14,885 bases of DNA, from NCBI RefSeq assembly GCF_020741395.1, contig NZ_DYZA01000220.1, positions 1 through 14,885 on the forward strand, read 5' to 3'. Position numbers and translations under genes: made by a program. Below, piece by piece: positions 6,676-13,411 of this stretch. The notes beneath the pieces were generated by a model. It searched no databases. It was not told where the DNA came from and saw only the letters and a list, made by a program, of their open reading frames with translations. This stretch comes from Mailhella massiliensis. Its GTDB lineage: Bacteria; Desulfobacterota; Desulfovibrionia; Desulfovibrionales; Desulfovibrionaceae. Positions within the stretch are counted from its first letter, which is position 1. Each line of letters begins with the position of its first letter.

Positions 6676-8379
6676 TTACTGCTTCTTTTCTATCTTGGCC
6701 CAGGAGTCCTTGAGCGTCACGGTGCGGTTGAACACGGGCCGGTCCTTCGTGCCGTCGGGGTCGGCGCAGAAATAGCCCACGCGCTCGAACTGCACATGGC
6801 TCCCTGCGGGAAGCGTGGCCAGATAAGGTTCGGCCATGGCCGTGATCACCTTTTCGGATTCAGGGTTGAAATAATCGAGGAAGGTCTTGCCTTCTTCAAT
6901 ATCGCTGTCGGTTTCCGTGGTGAACATCTGTTCGTAAAGACGAACTTCCGTGGGTACGGCGTGGCGGGCGCTCACCCAGTGCAGCGTGCCCTTGACCTTG
7001 CGCCCGTCGGGGCTGGAGCCGCCGCGCGAGGAAGGATCGTGCGTGCAGTACAGCTCCACGATGTTGCCTTCCGCATCTTTGATGACTTCGGTGCAGGTGA
7101 TGTAATAGGCGTAGCGCAGGCGCACCTCCGCTCCGGGGGCGAGGCGGAAGTATTTCTTGGGCGGATCTTCGCGGAAGTCGTCGCGGTCGATGTAGATTTC
7201 GCGGCAGAAGGGTACCTTGCGGCTGCCGAAGGAGGCGTCTTCCGGGTGCAGGGGCTGTTCGAATTCCTCCACCTTGTCTTCGGGGTAGTCGGTGATGATT
7301 ACCTTGAGGGGGTCGAGCACGGCCATGCAGCGGGGCGTGACGGCGTTGAGGTGTTCGCGGCAGCAGAATTCCAGAAGGCTGTAGTGCACCAGGGCGTCCG
7401 CAGCGCGGGCTATGCCTATGCGCGAGCAGAAATCGCGTATGGCTTCAGGGGTATAGCCACGGCGGCGCAGGCCGGAAATGGTAGGCATGCGCGGGTCGTC
7501 CCAGCCGCGCACATAGCCTTCCTTCACGAGCTGGATGAGCTTGCGCTTGGAAAGCACGGTATAGGTGAGCTGAAGGCGCGCAAATTCTATCTGCTGCGAG
7601 TGGTAGACGCCGAGGGTATCCAGCACCCAGTCGTACAGTTCACGGTTATTGTCGAATTCCAGAGTACAGATAGAGTGGGTGATGCCTTCGATGGAGTCTG
7701 ACAGGCAGTGCGTGAAGTCGTACATCGGGTAGATGCACCACTTGTCGCCCGTGCGGTGATGGGAGGCATGGCGGATGCGGTAGATGGTGGGGTCGCGCAT
7801 GATGACGTTGGGGGAAGCCATGTCTATCTTGGCGCGGAGCACATACTTGCCGTCTTCAAATTCGCCGGCCTTCATGCGGCGGAAAAGGTCGAGGCTTTCC
7901 TCGGCGGGGCGGTCGCGCCAAGGGCTGGGAATTCCGGGTTTTGTGAGTGTTCCGCGGTATTCGCGTATCTGGTCGGCGGAAAGCTCATCCACATAGGCTT
8001 TGCCCATCATGATGAGCTTTTCGGCGTATTCATAGAGCTGGTCGAAGTAGTCGGAGGCGTAGTGCACTTCGCCTTTCCATTGAAAGCCCAGCCACTGTAC
8101 GTCCCGCTGAATGGAATCGACGTATTCGGTGTCTTCCTTCACGGGGTTGGTGTCGTCGAAGCGCAGATTGCACAGCCCGCCGTATTCCTTTGCCAGGCCG
8201 AAATTGATGCAGATGGACTTGGCATGGCCGATATGCAGATAGCCGTTGGGTTCGGGAGGGAAGCGCGTATGCACGCGCCCGCCGAAGCGGCCGGTGAGAT
8301 TGTCCTGGTTGATGCGGGCGCGGAGGAAGTCGGTGCCCTGGGGGCGGTCCGCTTCAGGGGCGGGGATGTTCTGGCTCAT
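6676..8379 (-). CDS. glnS: Glutaminyl-tRNA synthetase
   Basis: GlnRS charges tRNA-Gln with glutamine directly, in the cytoplasm. The 567-aa class I synthetase shows the PPEPNGYLHIGHAKS block with the HIGH motif at residues 49-52, CNLRFDDTNP, and the KMSKS-equivalent VLSKRKL. It also has DDPRMPTISGLRRRGYTPEAIRDF and the C-terminal anticodon-binding barrels ending NRTVTLKDSW. The frame is open to 8454, but ATG 8379 matches the usual N-terminus and has GAGG five bases upstream, whereas ATG 8454 has a poorly spaced Shine-Dalgarno. Length matches the E. coli enzyme (554 aa). A promoter lies about 100 bases upstream, leaving a leader of roughly 90 bases. thiC follows in the same direction. Having GlnRS implies a direct Gln-charging route for tRNA-Gln. 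Confidence 0.97.
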   Translation of the reverse strand: MSQNIPAPEADRPQGTDFLRARINQDNLTGRFGGRVHTRFPPEPNGYLHIGHAKSICINFGLAKEYGGLCNLRFDDTNPVKEDTEYVDSIQRDVQWLGFQWKGEVHYASDYFDQLYEYAEKLIMMGKAYVDELSADQIREYRGTLTKPGIPSPWRDRPAEESLDLFRRMKAGEFEDGKYVLRAKIDMASPNVIMRDPTIYRIRHASHHRTGDKWCIYPMYDFTHCLSDSIEGITHSICTLEFDNNRELYDWVLDTLGVYHSQQIEFARLQLTYTVLSKRKLIQLVKEGYVRGWDDPRMPTISGLRRRGYTPEAIRDFCSRIGIARAADALVHYSLLEFCCREHLNAVTPRCMAVLDPLKVIITDYPEDKVEEFEQPLHPEDASFGSRKVPFCREIYIDRDDFREDPPKKYFRLAPGAEVRLRYAYYITCTEVIKDAEGNIVELYCTHDPSSRGGSSPDGRKVKGTLHWVSARHAVPTEVRLYEQMFTTETDSDIEEGKTFLDYFNPESEKVITAMAEPYLATLPAGSHVQFERVGYFCADPDGTKDRPVFNRTVTLKDSWAKIEKKQ

Positions 8380-8478
8380 GGAGGCCTCATGTCGTTTGGC
8401 TGCTGCGCGTTCAGGGCGCGCCGGGCAGCGGTGGAGCGATGCGTTCTGACGCATTTCCTGAATGGCTGACGGCTGGAA

Positions 8479-8507
8479 AGAATACCTTTGTCGGGGAGGA
8501 AGGTCAA
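8479..8507 (-). promoter_or_regulatory. Sigma-70-type promoter upstream of glnS
   Basis: On the minus strand TTGACC (8507-8502) and TATTCT (8484-8479) are separated by exactly 17 bases, a near-consensus -35/-10 pair. It predicts a transcript start near 8472 and a leader of about 93 bases before the glnS ATG. It lies just downstream of the hairpin that closes the preceding operon. Confidence 0.7.
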
Positions 8508-8544
8508 TTCACGTTCCCCTTGCGGAGTATCGGGCATGACGGAA

Positions 8545-8584
8545 ACGCGGACAGGGGAAGCCTTGGGGCTTTTCCTGTCCGCGT
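8545..8584 (-). terminator. Long hairpin closing the amidohydrolase/TRAP operon
   Basis: An inverted repeat of 18 bases on each side of a 4-base loop (8545-8562 and 8567-8584), about 110 bases after the stop of the last operon gene. Two positions are not Watson-Crick pairs: they are G-U on a plus-strand RNA and A-C on a minus-strand RNA. On the minus strand the stem is followed by TTTCC, a short T run. It best fits a terminator for the minus-strand operon, placed just before the glnS promoter. The rest of the 8456-8692 gap shows no other gene or signal. Confidence 0.65.
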
Positions 8585-8692
8585 CGGGAGGAGGGGCGGG
8601 GCGTTTTGGGGAAAAAGCGCCTCGGAGGGGAGAAGGATTCATACAAGGGATCGCGTCCGGCCGTTGCGGCGGCCTTTCATGGATATGCCGGC

Positions 8693-9556
8693 TTACAGCT
8701 TCAGAAAGTTTTTCATGTTCTGGAAAAAGATCTTGTGCTGCACTTCCTCCCGCAGCAGGGAGCGATATTTTTCTACGGCGTATCCGAGGGGAACGCTGGG
8801 GTACAGGCTGCCGAACAGTATTTTGTCCTGAAGGCGATAGTTTGCCGCCGTGACGTAGTCCTGCGAACCGGGGTGGTCGATCATGAACCCGTCCGGGGAG
8901 AGCCATACGTTTTCCCAGTTCATGGCGACGGCGCAGGCGTGTGCCGTCCACGGCCAGCAGGCGTGGGAGAGCGCGAGGCGCAGCCCCGGGAACCGCCTTG
9001 CCACATGTTCTATGCGCCGTGGGGAATAGAGGTCATAGTCTGGGGCATTGCGCCTGTGGAACACGCCGCCGAAAAGCAGGCATACGGGGATATCCGCGTC
9101 CTGGCAGGCCTGATAGAGGGGAAAAAGGGCTTCGTCGTCTGCCTGCCAGGGATGAGGGTCGAGCCCGGGCTCCATATACACGCCGGAACAGGGGCCGTGG
9201 ACGACAAAGCGACGTATGGTTTCCAGGCAGGAGCGCATGCCTGATTCAAAAGGCTGTATGCCCGCAAATCCCGTGAAGCGGCCGGGCCAGGCCTGGAGCA
9301 GTGCGGCAAGGTCGTCGTTGTCCAGGCCGGGGAGCACGCGCAGGGGGACGACGCTGTGGACAATACCGCAGGCTTCGTTTTCCCGGAAGAATTCCTGCAT
9401 GGAACGCTTCAGAAGCGAAGGGGGAAGCTCCATGCCCATGCGGGAGAACTTTGTCTTGAGCCCGGGGTTGCCGGGCATGTCTTCCAGGCAGAAGATCCAG
9501 TCACGCAGGAAGTTCCCGAATGGCGGACGGCAACGGAAGTCCATGATTTCCTGCAT
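8693..9556 (-). CDS. Amidohydrolase-fold (Amidohydro_2) protein A, metal ligands missing
   Basis: This 287-aa protein has the layout of amidohydrolase family 2, TIM-barrel proteins that include ACMSD-type decarboxylases. It is clearly paralogous to the protein at 13412-14251: both share FRxRPP, GPC with MEPGL, IPV with FGG, HxxWP, SPD, AANYxLQDxIxFGSxYP, and AVExY. The family's metal site is absent. HxH on strand 1 is R8-C-R10, the strand-5 His is L161, and the strand-8 Asp of FGSDYP is L251; only the strand-6 His remains (H198). It could be a metal-independent hydrolase or decarboxylase, or a non-catalytic binding protein. ATG 9556 has AGGAG six bases upstream, overlapping the permease stop codon TAG, so translation is probably coupled. 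ATG 9544 is a weaker alternative start. It is the last gene of the operon. Confidence 0.85.
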   Translation of the reverse strand: MQEIMDFRCRPPFGNFLRDWIFCLEDMPGNPGLKTKFSRMGMELPPSLLKRSMQEFFRENEACGIVHSVVPLRVLPGLDNDDLAALLQAWPGRFTGFAGIQPFESGMRSCLETIRRFVVHGPCSGVYMEPGLDPHPWQADDEALFPLYQACQDADIPVCLLFGGVFHRRNAPDYDLYSPRRIEHVARRFPGLRLALSHACWPWTAHACAVAMNWENVWLSPDGFMIDHPGSQDYVTAANYRLQDKILFGSLYPSVPLGYAVEKYRSLLREEVQHKIFFQNMKNFLKL

Positions 9557-9565
9557 GTCGGGCTC

Positions 9566-10780
9566 CTATTTTGCTGCCCGGCTGATGCGGAATCGCTGGA
9601 TCAGACCGATAGCGGCGATGCCGCTGACGCCGAGGATATCGGTGACGGTGCCGGGATAGATGAGAGCAAGGCCGGAGGCAACGAGAATGAGGGCTTCCAC
9701 GGCGTTGCAGGGAGCGAGGAAGAAGCGCTGCATGCCGGCGGAAAGCCCGAGAACGCCGATGATGGAGGTGATGGTCACTCCCGTGATATCGAGCAGGTCG
9801 CCCTGGAAAAGCAGGCCGGGCTGATAGACGAAGAAGAAGGGGATGATGAAGGCGATGATGCCGAGCTTCACGGCTGTGAAGCCGGTACGCATGGCGTTTG
9901 CTTCCGCAATGCCGGCGGCGGAGAATGCGGCCATGCATACGGGGGGAGTTATGGTGGAGAGGACGGCGTAGTACAGGCAGAACATGTGGGCGGAGATCAT
10001 GGGTACACCGAGCTTGATCATGGCCGGGGCGGCAAGGACGGAAACGATGATGTACGCTGGCGCAGTGGGGACGCCCATGCCCACGATGAAGCAGGTGATC
10101 ATGAGCATGACGAGCAGCAGGAAAAGGTTGCCGTCGACAAGGTTCATGATGATGTTGATGAGCTTCAGCCCGCCGCCGGTGAGGCTGATGACGCCTACCA
10201 CGATGCCTGCGCAGGCGCAGCAGCTTGTGATCATGAGCGTGTTGCGGGCGGCGACCACGGCTACATCTTTGAGCCTGGGGAGGGTGAGGCGGGTTTCTTT
10301 TTTCAGAAGGGAGAGCAGGAATATGACGAGGCATCCTGCGAAAGCCGCAGAGTTGACGCTGCGCCCCATAATCATGACAAGGACCAGAAAAACGAGCGGA
10401 AGCATGTAGTAGAGGCGGGAAATGACGGAACTTGCCGGGGGAATTTCACTGGCCGGCATGGTGCCGATATTGTATTTGACCGCTTCGAAATGGATCATGC
10501 AGTACAGGGAAAGGTAAAACAGTATGGAAGGCAGCAGGGCGGATTTTGCGATGGTAAGATAACCTGCACCGGTGACGTCCGCCATGATGAAGGCCGCCGC
10601 GCCCATGATGGGAGGCATGAGCTGCCCTCCCGTGGAGGCGCAGGCTTCCACGGCCCCGGCAAAGGCGGGGCTGTAGCCTACGCGTTTCATGAGCGGAATG
10701 GTGAAAATACCCGTGCCGTAGACATTTGCTTGGGCGGATCCTGAAATGGTACCGAACAGCGCCGAGGCGAAGATAGCCAC
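9566..10780 (-). CDS. TRAP permease, C-terminal DctM part (after the internal stop)
   Basis: This 404-codon stretch holds most of the DctM transport domain: about ten hydrophobic helices, with the characteristic FGTISGSAQANVYGTGIFTIPLMKRVGY and ACASTGGQLMPPIMGAAAFIMAD loops near the start and GVPTAPAYIIV further on. It opens with a GTG codon 12 codons after the TGA. That codon has no well-placed Shine-Dalgarno (the nearest, AAGGG, is about 14 bases away), so independent initiation is doubtful. Without the upstream helices it is unlikely to transport alone. It ends in TAG nine bases before amidohydrolase A. Confidence 0.7.
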   Translation of the reverse strand: MAIFASALFGTISGSAQANVYGTGIFTIPLMKRVGYSPAFAGAVEACASTGGQLMPPIMGAAAFIMADVTGAGYLTIAKSALLPSILFYLSLYCMIHFEAVKYNIGTMPASEIPPASSVISRLYYMLPLVFLVLVMIMGRSVNSAAFAGCLVIFLLSLLKKETRLTLPRLKDVAVVAARNTLMITSCCACAGIVVGVISLTGGGLKLINIIMNLVDGNLFLLLVMLMITCFIVGMGVPTAPAYIIVSVLAAPAMIKLGVPMISAHMFCLYYAVLSTITPPVCMAAFSAAGIAEANAMRTGFTAVKLGIIAFIIPFFFVYQPGLLFQGDLLDITGVTITSIIGVLGLSAGMQRFFLAPCNAVEALILVASGLALIYPGTVTDILGVSGIAAIGLIQRFRISRAAK

Positions 10781-10809
10781 TTTTGCGGGACCGCCCTTGG
10801 TGTTCCTGG

Positions 10810-10823
10810 TCAGGAGTCAGGAG
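10810..10823 (-). repeat. 7-base tandem repeat carrying the internal stop of the TRAP permease
   Basis: On the plus strand TCAGGAG occurs twice in direct succession (10810-10816, 10817-10823). On the minus strand this reads CTCCTGA twice, and the first copy supplies the in-frame TGA. Removing one copy would shift the frame and still leave the TGA, so a simple 7-base duplication does not explain the interruption. Confidence 0.7.
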
Positions 10824-11449
10824 AGGTCGATGAAGAGATTGCTCATGCCGGAGACTTCAAGAAAGGAACCGAAAAGGACAAAGGCGAAAATCATGGTGGC
10901 TGCGGCGGCCATGGCCACGCCGTAAATACCTTCGGTAAGCAGGAAAAGCTGTTCTATCAGGGCCTGGGGTGAAATTTTTACATGGGCGAGGGGGCCGGGC
11001 ATGTTTTCGCCGAACAGGGCATAGCAGATGAAGCAGAGCGCGACTATGACAAGAGGCCAGCCGGAGGTGCGGCGCGTTGCTTCAAGTACAAGGAGGATGA
11101 GGGCGGTTCCGGCCCACATTTGTATGGTTTCCACCTCGTCGACATAGGCGAAGCGTTCAAATATGGCCGTGCTGTTGGCGAAATACCATGCCGCTATGCC
11201 CAGGGCCAGAGCCGCGAGACAAATATCGAGAGCGACGAAGAGGGCCGGTTCGGTTTTCTTTTTGCGATAGTCGGGATGGATGGGGACGGAGAGAAAGACA
11301 AGGCAGAGCACAAGGCTCAGATGCGCCACACGCTGAAGCGTGGAATTGACTATGGCGATCCCTGAAGTGGTGTATACTTGGAAGATGCACAGGGCGATGG
11401 CGAAAACCACGAACAGGGGCTGTATCATCGAACGGAATTTGCTGGTCAT
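10817..11449 (-). CDS. TRAP permease, N-terminal DctQ-like part (to the internal stop)
   Basis: This 210-aa product contains the N-terminal membrane segments of a fused TAXI-type TRAP permease: helices at about residues 10-30, 40-57, 70-90 and 112-140, then the start of the DctM region (LFLLTEGIYGVAMAAAATMIFAFVLFGSFLE). It stops at FIDLS with TGA. ATG 11449 has GGAG six bases upstream. As a free product it would be a truncated membrane protein. It follows the binding-protein gene by 120 bases that contain a hairpin. Confidence 0.75.
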   Translation of the reverse strand: MTSKFRSMIQPLFVVFAIALCIFQVYTTSGIAIVNSTLQRVAHLSLVLCLVFLSVPIHPDYRKKKTEPALFVALDICLAALALGIAAWYFANSTAIFERFAYVDEVETIQMWAGTALILLVLEATRRTSGWPLVIVALCFICYALFGENMPGPLAHVKISPQALIEQLFLLTEGIYGVAMAAAATMIFAFVLFGSFLEVSGMSNLFIDLS

Positions 11450-11521
11450 GGGAAACTCCCGGAGGGTGGTGCGGGATACGGATTTTCGGAAAGAAGAGCA
11501 GCAGGGAAGCGGGGCGTTGTG

Positions 11522-11559
11522 TTTTTTTTGGGGGGGGCGGCTTCCGCCCGGAAGCCGCC
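11522..11559 (-). other. Hairpin and T8G8 homopolymer tract between SBP and permease genes
   Basis: GGCGGCTTCC, loop GCCC, GGAAGCCGCC: a perfect 10-bp stem starting 10 bases after the stop of the binding-protein gene. On the minus strand it runs into C8 then A8 (partly shared with the stem), with no T run, so it is not a standard terminator. Hairpins in this position often protect the upstream binding-protein message from 3' decay, giving more SBP than permease. The adjoining homopolymers are prone to slippage but are non-coding. Confidence 0.6.
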
Positions 11560-11569
11560 ACTGATATGT

Positions 11570-12577
11570 CTATTTCAGATATCCGGCCTCCCGGTAGTAG
11601 CGTTCGGCTCCGGGATGCAGAGGCAGAGCGGTATTCAGGCAGGATATGGCGGGATCATAGGTACCGTAGCCGGGGTTGGCGAGAGCTATGTCCTTGCTGT
11701 GTTCGGTCCAGATCTTGACGATTTTATATGCCAGATCTTCCGGCAGATCTTCGCTGCAGATGATTTCGGTAACATCGGTGACGCAAGGGACGTCTTCCGT
11801 TACCACGCCTTCAAACTCGCCGGCCTTGATGACGGAGGCGCGCAGGCCGCGTTTTTTCAGAATTTCCATTTCTTCAGGCCCGACGGGCAGGAAGCGTACT
11901 TTCTTGGTGAGCAGTATCTGGCGCAGGAAGGAGGGGAAGCCGGGGCCGTTCCACCCGATCATGTCGAGCTGATTGTCCTTCATGGCGTCCACCATGGCGT
12001 CGAAAGTGATGTAGGTCACCACGCCGCCCCATTCCTGAAGCTTGTCGTAGTCGATGCCGTAGGTTTCCAGCACCCAGCGGGAGAACATGTCGTTGGTGGA
12101 TCCCCTTGTGGCCGGGCTGAAGCGTACGGCCTGTTTCTGTTCTGCAATCCCTTTGAGGCTGGTGATGGGCGCATCGTCGCGGACGAACAGGAGCAGGCGG
12201 CAGTCGTCGTTGATTTTGAACAGGGAACGGAGATTGGAGTATTTCTGCTTGTAGGGTTCCCTGCCTTCCTTGGCGGCGGTGAGCAGGGCGCCCTGCGCGT
12301 GGGCCACCTGTACCTTGCCCGTGGCCACACGCACGGGGTTGGCCGTGCCGTTGCCCGGAAGCAGATCACAGACGGCCTTGGGGTACTGATCCATGAAAGC
12401 CTTCATAAAGGCGGCAAGGGCCATGGAGGCCCCGCCGCCCATGGGGCCGCCGGAAAGAGAGAGCGAAATGCCGCTGCCGTCGTCGGCGGCGCGGGCGGAA
12501 AGGGCGGGGGCAAGGGGCGAGATCAGGCCGAGGCAGAGCAGAAGGGCGAGGCCGCGTTGCTTCATTCGGTTCATCAT
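11570..12577 (-). CDS. TAXI-family TRAP transporter solute-binding protein
   Basis: TAXI proteins are periplasmic receptors that hand small organic anions or amino acids to a fused TRAP permease. The 335-aa product has a signal peptide (MMNRMKQRGLALLLCLGL, likely cleavage after ARA near residue 30). The mature protein has the family pattern: a Gly-rich first strand turn (SGGPMGGGASMALAAF), the NPVRVATGKVQVAHAQG segment, the SLKGIAEQ...VRFSPATRGS segment, and a C-terminal helix with KIVKIWTEHSKDI. ATG 12577 has GGAGG seven bases upstream. ATG 12574 and 12565 are possible but less well placed. It starts 15 bases after the SDR gene and is followed by a stability-type hairpin and then the permease. 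The ligand is not identifiable from sequence. Confidence 0.92.
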   Translation of the reverse strand: MMNRMKQRGLALLLCLGLISPLAPALSARAADDGSGISLSLSGGPMGGGASMALAAFMKAFMDQYPKAVCDLLPGNGTANPVRVATGKVQVAHAQGALLTAAKEGREPYKQKYSNLRSLFKINDDCRLLLFVRDDAPITSLKGIAEQKQAVRFSPATRGSTNDMFSRWVLETYGIDYDKLQEWGGVVTYITFDAMVDAMKDNQLDMIGWNGPGFPSFLRQILLTKKVRFLPVGPEEMEILKKRGLRASVIKAGEFEGVVTEDVPCVTDVTEIICSEDLPEDLAYKIVKIWTEHSKDIALANPGYGTYDPAISCLNTALPLHPGAERYYREAGYLK

Positions 12578-12592
12578 GTCAAATCCTCCGGG

Positions 12593-13378
12593 TTAAACAT
12601 TGGAACGTCCGCCGTCTACGGGAATGACGGCGCCATGTATGAAACCGGCGTCATCGCCGGCAAGAAATGCGGTGACCTTTGCGACGTCTTCCGGCATGCC
12701 GAGACGTCCTGCAGGAATGACGCGCACCCGCTTTTCATAGCCGTCGGGGTCGTTGTCCAGGCTGTCCTGGATGAAGGGAGTCACCACGGAGCCGGGGCAG
12801 ATGACGTTGGCCCGTACGCCCTGCCATGCGTACAGGGCGCTCAGACTGCGGATATACCCCACCAGGGCATGCTTGGAGGAGGTATACATGGAGCCGCCGC
12901 CGGCACTGCCGCGGGGGCCGCCCATAGCGGTATTTCTCATGCCGCTGACGGAAGCCGTTGCGATGATCACCCCCTTACCGCGCCGTATCATCTGCGGCAT
13001 GACCAGGTTGCACAGCGTGAAAACGGAAATCACGTTGATCTGCATGAAGTTCTGAAATTCCTGCTCCGTGGCATCCAGCGAGCCTCGCCGCTGGTCGAAA
13101 ATACCGTGGGTGGTGACAAGGATATCCACGCGCCCCCATGCGTCCATAACCATGTCATAGAAGCTCTTGATGGCGGCGCTGTCCTGCATATCGAAGGTCA
13201 TGCCTATGGCTTCACCTCCAACAGACCGGATTTTTTCTATTTCTTCATCAAGGCGTTGCCGGTTTCTGCCGGTCAGGGCTACTTTTGCCCCTTCCCGGGC
13301 CAGGGCTTCGGCCTGTGCCGCACCTATGCCGGAGGTGGAGCCGGTCACAATGGCCACTTGTCCTTTAAGTCGTCCCAT
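12593..13378 (-). CDS. Short-chain dehydrogenase/reductase (SDR), classical type
   Basis: A 261-aa classical SDR: NAD(P)-dependent oxidation of an alcohol or reduction of a ketone in the cytoplasm. The Rossmann motif TGSTSGIG is at residues 12-19. Arg38 after strand 2 (LTGRNR) hints at NADP(H). The catalytic set is N115, S143, Y165 and K169 (YTSSK). Two oddities: the usual NNAG after strand 4 is TTHG (89-92). Also, the Ser-Tyr distance is 22 residues against 13 in FabG, due to a Gly-rich insert (GGPRGSAGGG) beside the active site. The C-terminus PVDGGRSNV is typical. ATG 13378 has AAGGAG eight bases upstream. It lies 33 bases after amidohydrolase B and 15 before the SBP gene, so it belongs to the operon. 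Substrate unknown. Confidence 0.93.
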   Translation of the reverse strand: MGRLKGQVAIVTGSTSGIGAAQAEALAREGAKVALTGRNRQRLDEEIEKIRSVGGEAIGMTFDMQDSAAIKSFYDMVMDAWGRVDILVTTHGIFDQRRGSLDATEQEFQNFMQINVISVFTLCNLVMPQMIRRGKGVIIATASVSGMRNTAMGGPRGSAGGGSMYTSSKHALVGYIRSLSALYAWQGVRANVICPGSVVTPFIQDSLDNDPDGYEKRVRVIPAGRLGMPEDVAKVTAFLAGDDAGFIHGAVIPVDGGRSNV

Positions 13379-13411
13379 AGAAAGTTCTCCTTTGCTGGCA
13401 GGGAGGGTAGA

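Larger units (their letters stand above)
9566..11449 (-). pseudogene. TAXI-type TRAP permease (DctQ-DctM fusion) interrupted by in-frame TGA
   Basis: Read as one gene, 11449-9566 encodes about 627 residues with the order of a fused 4TM/12TM TRAP permease, the membrane part of sodium- or proton-driven organic acid importers that work with TAXI binding proteins. The only defect is a TGA at 10819-10817. The frame before and after is identical. The spacing between FIDL and GGPAK (nine codons) equals what I recall of intact members, so no base is gained or lost. The TGA stands where those proteins usually have a Leu. It falls inside the DctM region, not at the natural DctQ/DctM boundary, so this is not a normal two-subunit arrangement. 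Explanations are a nonsense mutation, leaky readthrough (the following base is C, a weak stop context), or a sequencing error. Both halves are otherwise well preserved, suggesting a recent event. Confidence 0.75.

Noticed and set aside
5289..6713. Plus-strand open frame of 474 codons opposite thiC
   Set aside because: Mirror of thiC codon bias; no motif or plausible start.
8380..8454. Upstream start for glnS at 8454
   Set aside because: Adds 25 residues not found in GlnRS, and the Shine-Dalgarno is too close; ATG 8379 fits family and spacing.
6610..8469. Plus-strand open frames (363 and 253 codons) opposite glnS
   Set aside because: Shadows of glnS, with no family features.
9356..10744. Plus-strand open frame of 462 codons opposite the TRAP permease
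   Set aside because: Extremely rich in Gly, Asp, His and Glu, the signature of reading hydrophobic helices backwards; not a protein.
10817..10819. Selenocysteine at the TGA in the permease
   Set aside because: The position normally holds Leu, not Cys, TRAP permeases are not known selenoproteins, and I see no convincing hairpin with a guanine-bearing loop at the right distance.
10817..10819. UGA reassigned to an amino acid in this organism
   Set aside because: Other genes here end in TGA (the flavoprotein at 14261-14263 and the secreted protein at 4570-4572), so TGA is a normal stop.
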